Part shown: positions 13,799-14,765 of the stretch, in pieces | Numbering within the stretch: position 1 is the first letter of the stretch | Layout of the letters: every line of letters starts with the position of its first letter | Assembly: GCA_013215025.1 (NCBI GenBank) | Contig: JABSRR010000055.1 | Coordinates: 1-14,765, forward strand | DNA: 14,765 nt | Direction: 5' to 3' | Origin: Pseudomonadales bacterium | Lineage (GTDB): Bacteria; Pseudomonadota; Gammaproteobacteria; Pseudomonadales; DT-91 | Notes under the pieces: generated by a model | Seen by the model: only the letters and a program-made list of their open reading frames with translations | Databases searched by the model: none | What the model was told of the DNA's origin: nothing | Program-made: the position numbers and the translations under genes

Positions 13799-14765
13799 TG
13801 CTTCATATCGAACTGGAAAAAAACCTCGAGCCTTACAATAGCCTGGCGCTGCCGGTCATGGCCGATGAGTTTGTCGCGGTTCAGCAGCTGGATGATCTAA
13901 AACAGCTGCACAAAAATCTGCAGCGCCAGCCAGACAAGCCCTTATTCATTTTAGGTGGCGGCAGTAATATTGTGTTTCAGGGCGATCGTCGCGGCATGGT
14001 GATTCACATGGCTAACCGCGGTGTAGCAATAGAGCGCGAAGATGATAGCCATGTTTGGCTAAACGTGCAGGCGGGTGAAAGCTGGGATGATGTCGTCGCA
14101 TATACCTTGCAGCAAGGTTATTTTGGACTTGAGAATTTGAGTCTAATTCCCGGCACTGTTGGTGCTGCACCGATCCAAAATATAGGCGCCTACGGGCAAG
14201 AATTAGCCAACTGCTTTGCCAGTTTGCAAAGTTTTCATGTATTAACCGGCGAGCAGCGTGAGCTGCAGCACGCCGAATGTGAGTTTGCTTACCGCGACAG
14301 TATTTTTAAGCGGCGGCAAGACCCTGCCTGGATTATCACATCGGTGACCTTTAAATTGGCCAAGCAGTATCAGCCTATCTTAGATTATGCACCTTTAGCG
14401 ACGCGCTTTGCTCAGCAGCAGCCAAGTGCGCATGCCGTAAGAGAAGCGGTGATTAGTATCCGGCAAAGTAAATTGCCGAACCCGAAGCGACTGGCGAATG
14501 CCGGCAGCTTTTTTAAAAACCCGGTGTTGAGTGCCGATGATTTTGCCCGGCTGCAGCAGCAGTTAGGCGATGTGCCTGCCTACCCACAGGCCAGCGGGCT
14601 CACCAAGGTGTCGGCCGGTTTTCTCATTGAAAAAGCGGGTCTCAAAGGTGCGGTGTCTGATAATGCCACCGTCGGCATGTACGCCAAACAAGCCTTGGTG
14701 TTAGTGAATCATGGTGGTGCTAGCGCGCGCGATGTGCAAGACTGGGCTAAGTTTGTACAGCACGC
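13798..14765 (+). CDS. murB: UDP-N-acetylenolpyruvoylglucosamine reductase (3' end outside window)
   Basis: FAD-dependent enzyme that reduces UDP-GlcNAc-enolpyruvate to UDP-MurNAc, the second committed step of peptidoglycan precursor synthesis; cytoplasmic. Translating from ATG 13798 gives 322 open codons to the window end; the family is about 340 aa, so little is missing. Motifs: LGGGSNIVF and GLENLSLIPGTVGAAP with NIGAYGQE (FAD binding), YRDSIFK (arginine region of the active site), NAGSFFKNP (active-site serine) and SAGFLIEKAGLKG. The YRDS-containing insertion and overall length fit type I MurB. The C-terminal catalytic glutamate of the family would lie beyond the window. The ATG shares its A with the phosphatase stop codon, which indicates coupled translation. 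Confidence 0.95.
   Translation, partial: MLHIELEKNLEPYNSLALPVMADEFVAVQQLDDLKQLHKNLQRQPDKPLFILGGGSNIVFQGDRRGMVIHMANRGVAIEREDDSHVWLNVQAGESWDDVVAYTLQQGYFGLENLSLIPGTVGAAPIQNIGAYGQELANCFASLQSFHVLTGEQRELQHAECEFAYRDSIFKRRQDPAWIITSVTFKLAKQYQPILDYAPLATRFAQQQPSAHAVREAVISIRQSKLPNPKRLANAGSFFKNPVLSADDFARLQQQLGDVPAYPQASGLTKVSAGFLIEKAGLKGAVSDNATVGMYAKQALVLVNHGGASARDVQDWAKFVQH

Overview
The window looks like a chromosomal segment of a gammaproteobacterium with about 45-50% GC. It carries a cell-envelope housekeeping cluster: lolC-lolD-lolE, a DUF2062 gene (reverse strand), comEC, exbB- and exbD-like genes, msbA, lpxK, kdsB, a low-molecular-weight tyrosine phosphatase gene and murB. From memory this is close to the gene order in Pseudomonas and related marine lineages. 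There, however, msbA usually lies elsewhere and a small Trm112/YcaR-type gene sits between lpxK and kdsB. I cannot name the genus.

Layout. Positions 1-3218 hold the inner-membrane machinery that releases lipoproteins from the membrane; lolC lacks its 5' end. A 15-bp tandem repeat runs through the lolE stop codon. The DUF2062 gene converges on lolE and diverges from comEC (4097-6691), the DNA-uptake channel. From 8369 to 14765 there is a compact forward run: exbB, exbD, msbA, lpxK, kdsB, phosphatase, and murB cut by the window end. Gaps are short or overlapping except for about 125 bp before the phosphatase. The run links energy transduction, lipid A phosphorylation and flipping, Kdo activation and peptidoglycan precursor synthesis.

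The unusual part is 6697-8208, between comEC and exbB. A 1.07-kb, AT-richer cargo holds two divergent small genes of no envelope theme: a 59-aa protein with three YRG-x-x-Y motifs (DUF4278-like) and an unrecognised 186-aa protein. It is bordered on both sides by broken pieces of comEC. On the left is a reverse-orientation mosaic of three comEC blocks. On the right is a forward remnant of a diverged comEC 3' half with an out-of-frame 1241-bp deletion. All joints fall at short shared sequences. No transposase, integrase or recognisable insertion-sequence ends are visible, so how the cargo arrived is unresolved.

No rRNA, tRNA or CRISPR array was seen. One clear intrinsic terminator is present, on the reverse strand, ending the small YRG gene.
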